A stretch of 64,000 nucleotides of DNA, taken from NCBI GenBank assembly GCA_049611965.1, contig JBMZBC010000003.1, positions 44,635 to 108,634 on the forward strand, in the 5' to 3' direction. Below, piece after piece: positions 43,320 through 52,165 of the stretch. Numbering within the stretch: position 1 is the stretch's first letter; each line of letters starts with the position of its first letter. The translations under genes and the position numbers were made by a program. The DNA is from UBA10364 sp049611965 (GTDB taxonomy: Bacteria > Bacteroidota > Bacteroidia > Flavobacteriales > Schleiferiaceae). The notes beneath the pieces were generated by a model. It did no database searches, was not told the DNA's origin, and was given only the letters and a program-made list of their open reading frames with translations.

Positions 43320-45182
43320 TTAGCCGATGAGCCTTGTATAAAGCGCCTCTGCACGTCCTAATAATTCTGGGTTAGCACCCTCGACCACCTGAGGCTTTTT
43401 CTCGAATTTAGACAGCGAGGAGGTGTCGATAGAGCTGCCAAGTACTCCTTCAATACGCGCCAGCATTCCTTTCGGATCTGCCAGAAAGCCTTCGTAGCTC
43501 AAGACCGTGATTTGATCAGATTGAGGTACGTTTTCGTAGTAATTGACCCAACGTTCAAGCCAATAATTGATGTCGCTAGTATTCCCCTCATGATGGCCCT
43601 TTCCATCGAGTATAAAAGGTCTTTGCCCGATACCAAATTCGTGGTGGCCCAGCCAGTCCATATACTCCTTGATGAATGGATCCCCTTCCTGTTGGGCGGA
43701 GAACTGTTCGTGCTGTTTCATCAAGCTGTAGGCATGTTGGAGCGGACTTCTTATCAAAAGAAATACGGCCAGATCGGAGTTTTGCTCAACCAACGAAGGC
43801 AATCGCAGTATAGCGTTGTTGTTCTTGGCCAAATAAATATCATTGCCGGCAATACTGTTTTGGTACCTGCGGTACAATGCGTTTTCTTCAGAAGAAAGCG
43901 CGTGTTCATAGAGCCCATCTTCTTTGATATAAGCATCGTTCTTTAAGACCTTGAAAAAGTATTCTTCCAATGCTTCAACACTTGCTAGACCAACCTTGAT
44001 GCCATCGCCATGGGCGCGCTCTCTATCCTCTGTAGCTTTCGGCTTGTATATTTTGCTCCACAGTCGAGGTGCAAGCAGCACCGGCATATTGCTATAGTCT
44101 AACGAGGCGAACGAACCGCGCTCGGCAAGAGATTTTGTCAATGCAGTGGTCCCTGCTCGAGCAAGCCCTGTAACGAGTACTCTGGTGTATTTGCCTTCAC
44201 CGCCTAATTGCGCGTCAACGCCTTTAATCTGTAACCCTAAAAGCTTTTTACCCAAGAAGTAATTGTCCAAGACCAAGCGATGAAATAGCTGTGAGAGATC
44301 GGAATAGGCGCTGCCGTTATCCTTGGTAAAGAAGAAGGGTACGATCGACCCTACACTAAGAAGTATAAGGGTCCAATTCGCAGAAAACTCGTTACCGAGC
44401 AACCAATGAGGAAGTTCCCAGCCCAAACCATAGGTCGTAATTACGACGACAACAAGACTTGCCACCAATCGAGCTAGAACTCCGGTGGTTTTGCTTGAAG
44501 CGGCATTCATGGCGCTAATTTTTTCTGGGTCCTCGCTTGGGGCAAAGAGAACGTTCAAAAGACGAACGCTCGAAGTCGCTGTTTCGAAGAACAGATCCTT
44601 CATCCACAACACGGCTTGACCCAATAGAAGGCCAGCCAAAGCGACGAAGCAGAAAGCAGCAACGCTATTTCCTTGAAAAACCAACAGGGCATCACTCAAT
44701 GGTTCATTTAACGCGATCACTGCGGCTCGGGCAACCAATGCACAGATTAAAAAGACATTCAATGGAGTAAGAGACAAGCTAGCAACCCTTGTTTGTTTCG
44801 CCTCTGCAGCATTTGATTTACGTCTATTACGAACTATGAGTGCAAGAGAACCAAGGACTAGAGCTCCGATAACGATACTCACCCACAAGGGCATGCCTTG
44901 AAGCCCAGTATTGTATTTACCACTGCTTTCTGCTCCCAACCACGAAGGGTTGAACGTGGTAATAATTAACAGGGCCGCAAAAACTGTGGCATAAAACTCC
45001 CACGAAAAAGAGTTCTTAGAATTTGACGATTCCGAAGGCTTCGCAACAAGTTTCGGTGCCTTCACTAGGCTGTACCAAAGGCGGTAGCCAAAGGAAAACA
45101 CAATGAGCAGAAGTATGAGCACAATTAACACTGCTGCGCCTACGCCAAGCCCCGGTCCGATATATAAAAATGTGTTGTACAA
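43320..45182 (-). CDS. Membrane-anchored sulfotransferase family protein
   Basis: A 620-residue protein. The first 290 residues contain about seven hydrophobic helices (first at 8-33). A C-terminal sulfotransferase domain starts near 330: TRVLVTGLARAGTTALTKSL is the 5'-phosphosulfate-binding loop, and FLLIRSPLQHAYSLM corresponds to the 3'-phosphate-binding segment. It probably transfers sulfate from PAPS to a lipid, glycan or protein at the cytoplasmic face of the membrane. The fusion of a multi-helix membrane domain to this enzyme is uncommon. The CotH kinase family lipoprotein gene lies upstream on the same strand. Confidence 0.8.
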   Translation of the reverse strand: MYNTFLYIGPGLGVGAAVLIVLILLLIVFSFGYRLWYSLVKAPKLVAKPSESSNSKNSFSWEFYATVFAALLIITTFNPSWLGAESSGKYNTGLQGMPLWVSIVIGALVLGSLALIVRNRRKSNAAEAKQTRVASLSLTPLNVFLICALVARAAVIALNEPLSDALLVFQGNSVAAFCFVALAGLLLGQAVLWMKDLFFETATSSVRLLNVLFAPSEDPEKISAMNAASSKTTGVLARLVASLVVVVITTYGLGWELPHWLLGNEFSANWTLILLSVGSIVPFFFTKDNGSAYSDLSQLFHRLVLDNYFLGKKLLGLQIKGVDAQLGGEGKYTRVLVTGLARAGTTALTKSLAERGSFASLDYSNMPVLLAPRLWSKIYKPKATEDRERAHGDGIKVGLASVEALEEYFFKVLKNDAYIKEDGLYEHALSSEENALYRRYQNSIAGNDIYLAKNNNAILRLPSLVEQNSDLAVFLLIRSPLQHAYSLMKQHEQFSAQQEGDPFIKEYMDWLGHHEFGIGQRPFILDGKGHHEGNTSDINYWLERWVNYYENVPQSDQITVLSYEGFLADPKGMLARIEGVLGSSIDTSSLSKFEKKPQVVEGANPELLGRAEALYTRLIG

Positions 45183-45236
45183 CGCCCACTAATTTGAGCC
45201 TGCAAAATAGTGGACTTCTTTCGAATACCTCTTGCT

Positions 45237-46649
45237 TTACCAGCTTGAAATCTCTCCATCCATCCAAGCGAGGCGTTGCTCGAGATAATAGCGCAAGAAA
45301 TCTACCTCTCCTTCGAAGTCTATGGTGCGATTTTCAGCCCGCCAAAGGTCATAGTTGCGCTCAGCCGCCCCAGTGCTTAAGAGTCTGTCTTCGGTGTCAT
45401 TGACGAGCCCAAAAATGGCCGCATCAGAAAGAGGACCACTTCGGTAGGTTGACCACCGATCTTTAACCAAGGCTCTGAATTGTGGGTCATCCAACAAGCG
45501 GTCCCACCAAAACGGCACCATCCAAGCATCTTCTTCGACGTAGTCGTTGTAGTTTGCTATCCAATCCTCCCAAGGCACACGACCTTGACGCCCGTAGCCT
45601 ATGTTGAGGTCCCATATGGGCCCAAAGCGCAGCTTTTCGCCTCGCGGTTTATGCAAAAAAGTACTGATGCGGTAGGCATCAATATTGCCTGCGACTTCAT
45701 TCATAATGAATCCATCGGCGAATGAGGTAAGGTCGATGTAATCGGTATAGGTGCGTGTTGCTGAGCTTAGGTCGTCATTGAGCAGGGCGGTTTCAAAATC
45801 GAACACATATTCTTCAATGTAATTCCGCATTTCACCGTTCAGGCCGTTAGGCTTGGGGTGCTCAAATAAGAAATAGGTTTCTCTGTATTGTTGATCGTGG
45901 TACGGCGGACGGAAGGGCTCGACATCCATCAGCGCTCCTTCGATGTCGTATTCGCTTCTAAAGCTCATGTACCCGGTGTAATTCGCATCATCTCCCCAAT
46001 TATTGTCGTAATAGCTCAATTCTCGGCCTGAAGGCGCATAAGAGGCGGTTTTGTCAATCTTGAGTACATATCCCCCTGTAATACCGGGTTCTTTCCTGCC
46101 GTTGGGTGTTCCTACGTCTATGCGCATACGGTCAGCTTTAGGCTTCTCCATGAGCACATAAACACCTTGATATTCGCCGTTGACAGTAAGCTCTACCCAG
46201 CGGCAACGGGCGGCATACATGCCTATTCCTCGAGCAAGTTCGTAGCCAATATAATGATGCATAAGCGTGGGGTCGAAGGCATACAACTCATCCGGACCGT
46301 TAGAACGAACTACGTGTCCCATCAAGATCCAATCGCTCTCAGCCGGCATTCCTAATAGCGCCTTTGGCGTTCCGTCCCCGTTGGCTTTTCGGATTTCAAA
46401 ACCGTAGGACTTTTTATCGCTTAATCGGTACGAGGTACTGCCGCGGTATTCAACACCCATTTTACCACCGACCACCCTACGATTATCTACTTCAATGGAG
46501 AATGTGCCGTCTTTTTTATCGTCCGGCCGAATCTGTCCATCAACGTCTAAATACACCATGGGTAATTGACCAGAAGTGTATTCTTGGGTGCAGGAATTCA
46601 ACCCGAGGGTTATAGCCATTATCACAAACAATGGAAGACGTCTAAGCAT
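45237..46649 (-). CDS. CotH kinase family lipoprotein
   Basis: Started at the ATG at 46647-46649 (470 residues), which gives a lipoprotein signal (LGLNSC, Cys at about residue 18). The CotH fold is marked by RGSTSYRLSDKKSYGFEIR, NGEYQGVYVLMEKP, GGYVLKIDKT, FADGFIMNEVAGNIDAYRIS and GPIWDLNIGYG, which include the atypical kinase ATP- and metal-binding positions. CotH proteins phosphorylate Ser residues of exported proteins in Bacillus. The gene is divergent from the DUF4956/DUF2490 pair, an association seen in other bacteria. Confidence 0.85.
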   Translation of the reverse strand: MLRRLPLFVIMAITLGLNSCTQEYTSGQLPMVYLDVDGQIRPDDKKDGTFSIEVDNRRVVGGKMGVEYRGSTSYRLSDKKSYGFEIRKANGDGTPKALLGMPAESDWILMGHVVRSNGPDELYAFDPTLMHHYIGYELARGIGMYAARCRWVELTVNGEYQGVYVLMEKPKADRMRIDVGTPNGRKEPGITGGYVLKIDKTASYAPSGRELSYYDNNWGDDANYTGYMSFRSEYDIEGALMDVEPFRPPYHDQQYRETYFLFEHPKPNGLNGEMRNYIEEYVFDFETALLNDDLSSATRTYTDYIDLTSFADGFIMNEVAGNIDAYRISTFLHKPRGEKLRFGPIWDLNIGYGRQGRVPWEDWIANYNDYVEEDAWMVPFWWDRLLDDPQFRALVKDRWSTYRSGPLSDAAIFGLVNDTEDRLLSTGAAERNYDLWRAENRTIDFEGEVDFLRYYLEQRLAWMDGEISSW

Positions 46650-46706
46650 AATGCCAAAATACATTGGTTTTATTAAACTTATATTCGCTGATATAAACAA
46701 CTGCCT

Positions 46707-47300
46707 ATGCCTGAATTGGACATTACTTCTGGACTGTTTTTAAAGTTTTCCATGACTGTGGTTTACAACCTTATTCAGATGAGTATCGTTCGTCGACACA
46801 ATAAGACCACGCGTACCAACGTGAGCAGCTTTTTCATCATCGCAGTAGTAGTGTTCTTTCTGTCCTACGTGCTAAGTACGTTTGAAATGCAGATTGGACT
46901 GGCTATAGGTATGTTCGCAATTTTCGGCATTGTTCGCTATAGAACAGAGCCTCTCCGCCCTCAAGAAATGACGTATTTATTTGCTTCGTTAGGGGTTGCG
47001 GTTATCAATGCTTTGAGTACTGACAGTATAACCTTAGTTGAACTTGTACTGATCAACGGAACAGTATTAGGATGTATCTATATACTTGAACGCTTCATGT
47101 TAGCAAAGCCAAGTGAGACTAAACGCACGACTAAGAAGGTATCACTGGTTGTACCTTCGGAGAATCTTTCCGAGCAGGTCGTTGAAGATCGTGTAGGTGA
47201 ATTCGCGAAAAACATGGGAGTTGTAGTTGTTAAGCACCACATTTCGAAGATTGACCACGCTGAAGGGAAGGCTCAAATTATCGTGGTATATGAAGTGTAA
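46707..47300 (+). CDS. DUF4956 family membrane protein
   Basis: A 197-residue protein with three to four membrane helices (about 44-63, 68-85, 91-108, 111-128). It contains the family stretch GLAIGMFAIFGIVRYRTEPLRPQEMTYLF, and a C-terminal soluble alpha/beta domain. DUF4956 proteins are often encoded with VTC-type polyphosphate polymerase and CotH genes; their role is unknown. A TATATTCG -7-like box precedes it. It overlaps the DUF2490 gene by 11 bases. Confidence 0.87.
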   Translation: MPELDITSGLFLKFSMTVVYNLIQMSIVRRHNKTTRTNVSSFFIIAVVVFFLSYVLSTFEMQIGLAIGMFAIFGIVRYRTEPLRPQEMTYLFASLGVAVINALSTDSITLVELVLINGTVLGCIYILERFMLAKPSETKRTTKKVSLVVPSENLSEQVVEDRVGEFAKNMGVVVVKHHISKIDHAEGKAQIIVVYEV

Positions 47301-47846
47301 GAATCTTTTCATCATAGGGTTTGCCTTGGCTGCTTTTGGAGCCACTGCGCAAACAGTAACAGACAATCGTGTTTGGACTAAACTGACCTATAGAATAGAG
47401 CCCACAAAAGGACTTGATGTAGACCTCAGCGGACTGTACCGAAGTGTCGGAGGAGACGAGGGCATGGACCGCTGGATTACAGAGCTACAGGTAACGAAGA
47501 AAAAAAGCAAATCATTCAGTTACGCCACTGAATTTAGGTATTACGCTATATTCGACGATGTAGGTCCAACAAAAGAGATACGTCATAGCGTCCGATTTCG
47601 AGTGAATGCATATAAGTCTTACGATGTAGGTAGAGATGAAATTTCTATGCGCTACGGAATTCAACAAAGAAACACTATTTCTGGAGGCGGTACAGACCGC
47701 ACGGATTTGCGTATTCGCGCTGCATATACCAAGAATATTAAGGATTGGAAGTTGGACCCTACTGTCTATTCGGAATACTTGGGATCGGTAAACGGGAACT
47801 TAAGTCGCCGGTTGAGAGTCGGTTTAGAGACCAATAAAAAGATGTT
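47290..47846 (+). CDS. DUF2490 family outer-membrane protein (3' part lost in gap)
   Basis: The ATG at 47290-47292 lies inside the end of the DUF4956 gene and gives a signal peptide (MKCKNLFIIGFALAAFGATAQ). The mature part starts TDNRVWTKLTYRIEPTKGLDVDLSGLY in the manner of DUF2490 proteins, beta-barrels of the outer membrane. It runs into the N run at 47847, so about the last 40-60 residues are missing. Apparent reading through the Ns to 48039 comes from the antisense of the next gene. Confidence 0.8.
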
Positions 47847-47944
47847 NNNNNNNNNNNNNNNNNNNNNNNNNNNNNNNNNNNNNNNNNNNNNNNNNNNNNN
47901 NNNNNNNNNNNNNNNNNNNNNNNNNNNNNNNNNNNNNNNNNNNN
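47847..47944. other. Assembly gap (98 N)
   Basis: An N run between the 3' ends of two convergent genes. I find no shared sequence on its two sides, so this gap probably hides real sequence: the C-termini of both genes. Confidence 0.95.
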
Positions 47945-48878
47945 GAGCTATAAGTGAGGCAATATCTTCTTTAAGGGCCTTTTCGATCGTAGAGTTTATT
48001 CCAGGCTCAAGGGTGGTTTCACCCGTCTTATCGAGATGACGTCCTCCCCCCAATAATAGCCTTCCATCAATGGTTCTAAAGTAATTGTATCCGTCGTGGT
48101 AATGGAAGGAACCTTCCCACTGAAAAGCAGTATGAGGCTTACTTACTAAGACTAATCCTCTTCCAGGCTCAAGCTCTTCGTCGGCGAGAAACTTGCGACT
48201 GAAGGCATTGGTACAGAGGGCAACTTGGCGGGCAAAAAACCCAACAGGGCCATTCGGTTTTTGGATATGGACCACTTTTCCCTCTTTGGTATTCTCGATT
48301 TCTTCAACGGAACTTTGAGTGAATGTCAGTACCCCGGCTTGCGCTACTTTCTGCTGCAAGGCTGCCATCATTTTACCGGTATCCACGGTGCCCTCAAGAG
48401 CGTTTTTGATCAAATGGGTGACTTTGGTCGAAAACCCATAACCGTTAGCCGGCTCTATGGCGTAAGGTCGGGCGCCTAAGTGGGGCTCAAGTAGGTCGTT
48501 AAAGAAGTCAATTCGTTCTTGATTGGGCGGCTCGAAGCACATCTCGTATCCACCAACTTCGCGGTAATCAATAGCCTCATCTCCCAATGTTTCCCGAAGT
48601 AGCTTAAGGCCATTGTAGCGCTTCATAACTAGTGCTGCGGTAGCCTTTTTACCGATCGATGCGACGTCGTGCTCGAGTTCCGAAATGGAGCCAAAGCAGG
48701 CAAAGCCGGCGTTCTTTGTAGAGGCGCCGCTAGGGAAAAGGCCGCGTTCAAGAATGGCAACGCGGTGTGTAGGGTTTTTTTGGGCATAAAACAAGGCGGT
48801 AAAGTGTCCTACAATACCGCCGCCCACAACCACTAAATCAAAGTGGCGTAATGTTGTTTTTTCCCAATAGCTGAGCAC
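47945..48878 (-). CDS. FAD-dependent oxidoreductase, DAO family (3' part lost in gap)
   Basis: A GTG start at 48876-48878 overlaps the stop of the upstream small protein gene. Visible are the dinucleotide fold FDLVVVGGGIVGHFTALFYA, ERGLFPSGASTKNAGFACFGS and the later GRLLLGGGRHLD, typical of glycine oxidase/D-amino-acid oxidase-like proteins. About 311 residues can be read before the N run; the last 50-70 are missing. The substrate is unknown. Confidence 0.85.
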
Positions 48879-49228
48879 TATTTTTCGCTCGAGATTTTCT
48901 TTGTGATGACACGAACCTTGGCTTTTGCCTCACCTTCCATGCCTTCTACATCGAGGCTATCAATAGTCACAGTGATTTCACCGTTTTCTCCTTTTACAAC
49001 GTCAATTTTGTCGATCACATCGATATCAAGATCGCCCATAAGATCATGAACTTCTCCTTCGTCTGTGATGAACATGGCTTTCTTCATAACGTGTCCTTCG
49101 CCCATCATCATGTGCGGCATTCCTTTGGGTCCGTGATGACCTGTGGTGCGGCCTAATAAGAATCCGAGAATCCCGAAAATCACGGCAATTAGAGTAAATG
49201 CAAACCAATTTTCATTCAAGCTTTTCAT
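48878..49228 (-). CDS. Small membrane-anchored His/Met-rich protein
   Basis: A 116-residue protein with one N-terminal membrane helix (about 9-26). A His/Met/Gly-rich stretch (30-50; GHHGPKGMPHMMMGEGHVM) is followed by a small acidic beta domain (55-116). The His/Met stretch could bind copper or another soft metal, but this is inference. No family is recognised. It is translationally coupled (TAGTG) to the FAD oxidoreductase. Confidence 0.65.
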   Translation of the reverse strand: MKSLNENWFAFTLIAVIFGILGFLLGRTTGHHGPKGMPHMMMGEGHVMKKAMFITDEGEVHDLMGDLDIDVIDKIDVVKGENGEITVTIDSLDVEGMEGEAKAKVRVITKKISSEK

Positions 49229-49359
49229 AGCGTATGTTTTTTGAGAGTTCTAAGGTACAAACTCGCGAAAACTTAGTGGCTGTCTATAAAACAACATTGG
49301 CATAACACTTAATGTCTAAAAATCAGTATCTTATCGTTCAAACAAACACTCTTTACACT

Positions 49360-49866
49360 ATGAAAAAAATTGTACTTACCACCTTAGTGGTTGTAATTGC
49401 GGGGTTCGTGATGTTCTCCGTAGGCGGCGCCTTGTATTACATGGACGCCATGGCAGANNNNNNNNNNNNNNNNNNNNNNNNNNNNNNNNNNNNNNNNNNN
49501 NNNNNNNNNNNNNNNNNNNNNNNNNNNNNNNNNNNNNNNNNNNNNNNNNNNNNNNNAATGGCAGCAGCATTTCCTGATGCAATGAAGGCCGAACCGGACA
49601 TGACTATGGGATTAGCTAATATGATTGTCATCTCACTGTTGACTACAATTTCATTTGATCGCATGGGTATTTCTACTCCCGCATCTGGCGCAAAAGCAGG
49701 TGCATGGTTTATGGGATTGCTGTTTTTAGCATTCAACACACAGATGCTTACCATGTACAACACCATGGACTTAAACTTTGCGGCTTTAGATACCGTAATT
49801 TCTGCGGTCATGGGTGCTGTTCTAGGCGCTGCTTGTGGCTTTGGATTGGGAAGATTTAAGAGCTAA
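49360..49866 (+). CDS. Small membrane protein of unknown function (internal gap)
   Basis: Starts at the ATG at 49360 (MKKIVLTTLVVVIAGFVMF). The coding sequence is interrupted by the N run 49458-49556 and continues in frame to 49866 (GLGRFKS). Up to four membrane helices are visible: one before the gap, then about three after (GLANMIVISLLTTISF, GAWFMGLLFLAFNTQML, AALDTVISAVMGAVLGAACGFGLG). The arrangement is reminiscent of DUF1761-type proteins, but I cannot confirm it. Followed after 14 bases by another small membrane protein gene. Confidence 0.65.
   Translation: MKKIVLTTLVVVIAGFVMFSVGGALYYMDAMAXXXXXXXXXXXXXXXXXXXXXXXXXXXXXXXXXXMAAAFPDAMKAEPDMTMGLANMIVISLLTTISFDRMGISTPASGAKAGAWFMGLLFLAFNTQMLTMYNTMDLNFAALDTVISAVMGAVLGAACGFGLGRFKS
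49458..49556. other. Assembly gap (99 N)
   Basis: An N run inside the small membrane protein gene. The left and right flanks share only ATGGCAG, so I cannot say whether sequence is missing or the contigs overlap. Confidence 0.95.
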
Positions 49867-49880
49867 AAGGACAGATTATT

Positions 49881-50300
49881 ATGATTACAATGATAATTGT
49901 GCTCCTTGGAGTCTTGGTTACTTTATATGGGGTCTTTACGAAGAACCGCGTCCTATACAATGTAGGATACTTTGTATTCGGTATTGTTGTTGTTTGGGAC
50001 CAGTTCGCTTTGTTCTCTGAAACAAATAATGCGGAAAACCTGGCAATGGCCTCTCTTTGGATGATACAGGCAATCGTCGCTATCCCAAACAAAGTTAAGT
50101 ACGATGGAAGCAAGCTCGCCAAGAGTGCAGGGGTGAAGATTAACGCTTCTCTTTCTGTGATTAATGGTTTTGCTGTTTACTATGCAACAACTGTGGACTA
50201 TATACCGGAATTCGCCATGTACATTCACGGGCTTTTAGCAGTATTGCCGCTGATAGCGATATACTTGATTCTTTCAGATAAGATTGAAGTAACAGCCTAG
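49881..50300 (+). CDS. Four-helix membrane protein, paralogue of the protein at 54771-55226
   Basis: A 139-residue protein with four membrane helices (about 2-17, 28-44, 58-72, 108-132). Landmarks are NVGYFVFG, IVAIPNKVKYD, INASLSVIN and MYIHGLLAVLPLIAIY. The same order of elements (LGYFLFS, IISFPAKRN, LLSLSAIN, MIMHGVLGVLPLYVI) occurs in the 151-residue protein at 54771-55226, so the two are paralogues about 5 kb apart on opposite strands. Function is unknown. It follows the gapped membrane protein gene and ends before a terminator. Confidence 0.7.
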   Translation: MITMIIVLLGVLVTLYGVFTKNRVLYNVGYFVFGIVVVWDQFALFSETNNAENLAMASLWMIQAIVAIPNKVKYDGSKLAKSAGVKINASLSVINGFAVYYATTVDYIPEFAMYIHGLLAVLPLIAIYLILSDKIEVTA

Positions 50301-50323
50301 GTGCTTGTAAAAAAGAATAGGAA

Positions 50324-50354
50324 AAAGCCCGGCGCATCGCGCCGGGCTTTGTTT
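50324..50354. terminator. Bidirectional rho-independent terminator
   Basis: Perfect stem AAAGCCCGGCGC / GCGCCGGGCTTT (50324-50335 with 50339-50350), loop ATC. It lies between convergent genes and can end both. Confidence 0.9.
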
Positions 50355-50362
50355 TCCAAAGA

Positions 50363-50992
50363 TTAGAATCCCCAGCCTGCAGTAAACTGTAGGTTTGGAA
50401 ACCATCCGCCAGCAAAATCCCTTTGAAGATCAAATGCTCTAGAGCTCGATTCCATTGTTAGACCATTGGTAGAAACCAAACCGCCTCCAGTCTGGATTAC
50501 TCCAATGTCTACTCCTAAACGAAGACCTTTCACGGGTCTGAGACCGTACCCAATACCTGTGAAGGTAAAAGTTCCTCCATTGGCCCAGTGATAGCTATTG
50601 CCATCGGAGTCGTCCAAGAAGCCATTCAAAGAGCCTACGCCTAATCCAGCACTTACTCTAAAAGCTTGGAGCGCCTCAATTGGGCGGTAACTAATTATCA
50701 TTCCCGACCAGCTACTTTCATCTGCAAATGTCCCCGAGTAGGTGGCACCATCATCCCCTTCCCATTCAATACCGTCAACAGGGTCGGCTTCCCCGTAGAA
50801 AACGGATAGGGTTGTTTTCTTGGAGAGTTGACGGTCAAACTGAAATCCTACGGAAGGAATAGGCCCAGCAGTGTTAATGCTAAATGCATTTTCAGCATAA
50901 GCACGGTCTTTTTTCCAGAAGGAAAAATTGTCTTGAGCCGAAGCTCCAATGCATAACGCAAACGTCATACATACAATCATAAATCTTTTCAT
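50363..50992 (-). CDS. Outer-membrane beta-barrel protein
   Basis: Started at the ATG at 50990-50992 (209 residues), which gives a clean signal peptide (MKRFMIVCMTFALCIGASAQ). The mature protein has alternating strands with Gly and aromatic residues (GFQFDRQLSKKTTLSVFYGE; MIISYRPIEALQAFRVSAGLGVG; FTGIGYGLRPVKGLRLGVDIGV) and ends in LQFTAGWGF, a typical barrel C-terminus. No finer family can be named. It is a single gene after its own terminator. Confidence 0.75.
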   Translation of the reverse strand: MKRFMIVCMTFALCIGASAQDNFSFWKKDRAYAENAFSINTAGPIPSVGFQFDRQLSKKTTLSVFYGEADPVDGIEWEGDDGATYSGTFADESSWSGMIISYRPIEALQAFRVSAGLGVGSLNGFLDDSDGNSYHWANGGTFTFTGIGYGLRPVKGLRLGVDIGVIQTGGGLVSTNGLTMESSSRAFDLQRDFAGGWFPNLQFTAGWGF

Positions 50993-51025
50993 ATTACGTG
51001 GTTTTATTCTCTTTAAGATACACAA

Positions 51026-51193
51026 AATGAGTGTAACATATTGATAATCAGAAATTTGTTTTAGAAGAACTTAACGTAGCGGGCTTAAAAACCTCGAAAA
51101 ATGAATTCGAGGCCATATCGTTTTTTGAAGGCGCCTCGGACAAACGGCCACCTAGACTAAACCAAGCGTTTCTTGTGATTGCTTTGAAGAGAT
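51026..51193. other. Intergenic region; only a terminator recognised
   Basis: About 168 bases. A hairpin CCTCGAA / TTCGAGG (51092-51098 with 51106-51112), followed on the minus strand by TTTTT (51087-51091), can end the MBL hydrolase gene at 51194. The rest shows no gene. Confidence 0.65.
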
Positions 51194-52084
51194 CTATAAA
51201 TTAACCTCTAGACCAAATTCAGCGAAGTGAAATCCAAGCTCCTCTGCGGCCTTTCGACCTTCAAAACCCGACTCTCGTGCGGGGTTGCTGTGGTTAAGGT
51301 GAATGAAGTAGACCTTCTTTCGTTCGGCTTCGGGCAAGTGCTTAAGTAGTGCAATACTTTCAGAGATGAACGGGTGCGGTACCTCCGACATCGGTCTCGG
51401 AATCTCGCCATCAGCAAAGAAGGTACCGTCTATAAATGCATAGTCCACTGTAGGAACAAGACCAAGAATATTCTCTTCCCATTCGGTCCATTTGTCGATA
51501 TCAGGAATGTACAAGGCTGTTTTATTTGGCCCTTTGATGTAATACCCTACCGTCTCTGAGTATTCATCACGGTGCGGCACTAGGATAGGCTCAACTTTTA
51601 CCCCGTTGTCTAATGTTCGAGGTACGCCATTTTCTAAACCGTTCAGCACGATGTTTTGAAGTTTTAGAAGCTGATTCCAGGGACCGTTTTTAGCTAGAAA
51701 ATCCAGCATTCTTGGCATGGCGTATACAGGCACTTTGTTGGTGTTAGCCGCTTCCCTGCCGAGGTGCATGAGTCCGGTGTAATGCCCTACATGTGCATGG
51801 GTCAAGAAAATGGAAAAGCGATCTGTTCCTGAGCGCGCCAGTAGTTCGGATAGCTGAGGAACAATATCTGGGGTAGCGTCGAAGAGAAGCGCTCGTGTTG
51901 AATCTATCACGCCAAGGCAGGCCACATAGTCGTTTGGTTTTGGGTGGGCGCAACATTCCTTTTCACACAGCAGTTGAGGTGAGCCTGCATCTTGAAGCGT
52001 GCCCAGGACCACTAGTTTTTGTCCGTTTAAGCCGATTGAAAAAAGCAAAGCAGCAAAAAGCAAGTATGGGCTGGTGATTTTCAT
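51194..52084 (-). CDS. Exported PqqB-like MBL fold hydrolase
   Basis: A 296-residue protein (ATG 52082-52084) with a signal peptide ending near GLNGQ. It shares the layout of PqqB: LGTLQDAGSPQ, a Cys cluster (C40, C44, C45) and the metal-site segment THAHVGHYTGL, where the usual HxHxDH aspartate is G100. Later ligands include PHRDEYSETVGY, DGTFF and FIHLNHSNP. PqqB acts in making the cofactor PQQ, but no other pqq gene is present, so this is probably a relative with another periplasmic hydrolase role. Confidence 0.82.
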   Translation of the reverse strand: MKITSPYLLFAALLFSIGLNGQKLVVLGTLQDAGSPQLLCEKECCAHPKPNDYVACLGVIDSTRALLFDATPDIVPQLSELLARSGTDRFSIFLTHAHVGHYTGLMHLGREAANTNKVPVYAMPRMLDFLAKNGPWNQLLKLQNIVLNGLENGVPRTLDNGVKVEPILVPHRDEYSETVGYYIKGPNKTALYIPDIDKWTEWEENILGLVPTVDYAFIDGTFFADGEIPRPMSEVPHPFISESIALLKHLPEAERKKVYFIHLNHSNPARESGFEGRKAAEELGFHFAEFGLEVNL

Positions 52085-52136
52085 GAGACTCAAGGTACAA
52101 AGGATAGAGATACAAGACTGATTATAAGCTGTGATG

Positions 52137-52161
52137 AAAGAGCGTCCTTCGGGGCGCTTTT
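52137..52161. terminator. Hairpin between PqqB-like and barrel genes
   Basis: AGCGtCC-TTCG-GGgCGCT with a TTCG tetraloop. Its T tail is better on the plus strand than on the minus strand that carries the neighbouring genes, so termination for the upstream gene is only moderate. Confidence 0.45.
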
Positions 52162-52165
52162 TATT

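Noticed and set aside
47847..48039. Continuation of the DUF2490 gene through the N run to 48039, and of the FAD oxidoreductase gene the other way
   Set aside because: Each continuation reads the antisense of the neighbouring gene; open frames through N are meaningless.
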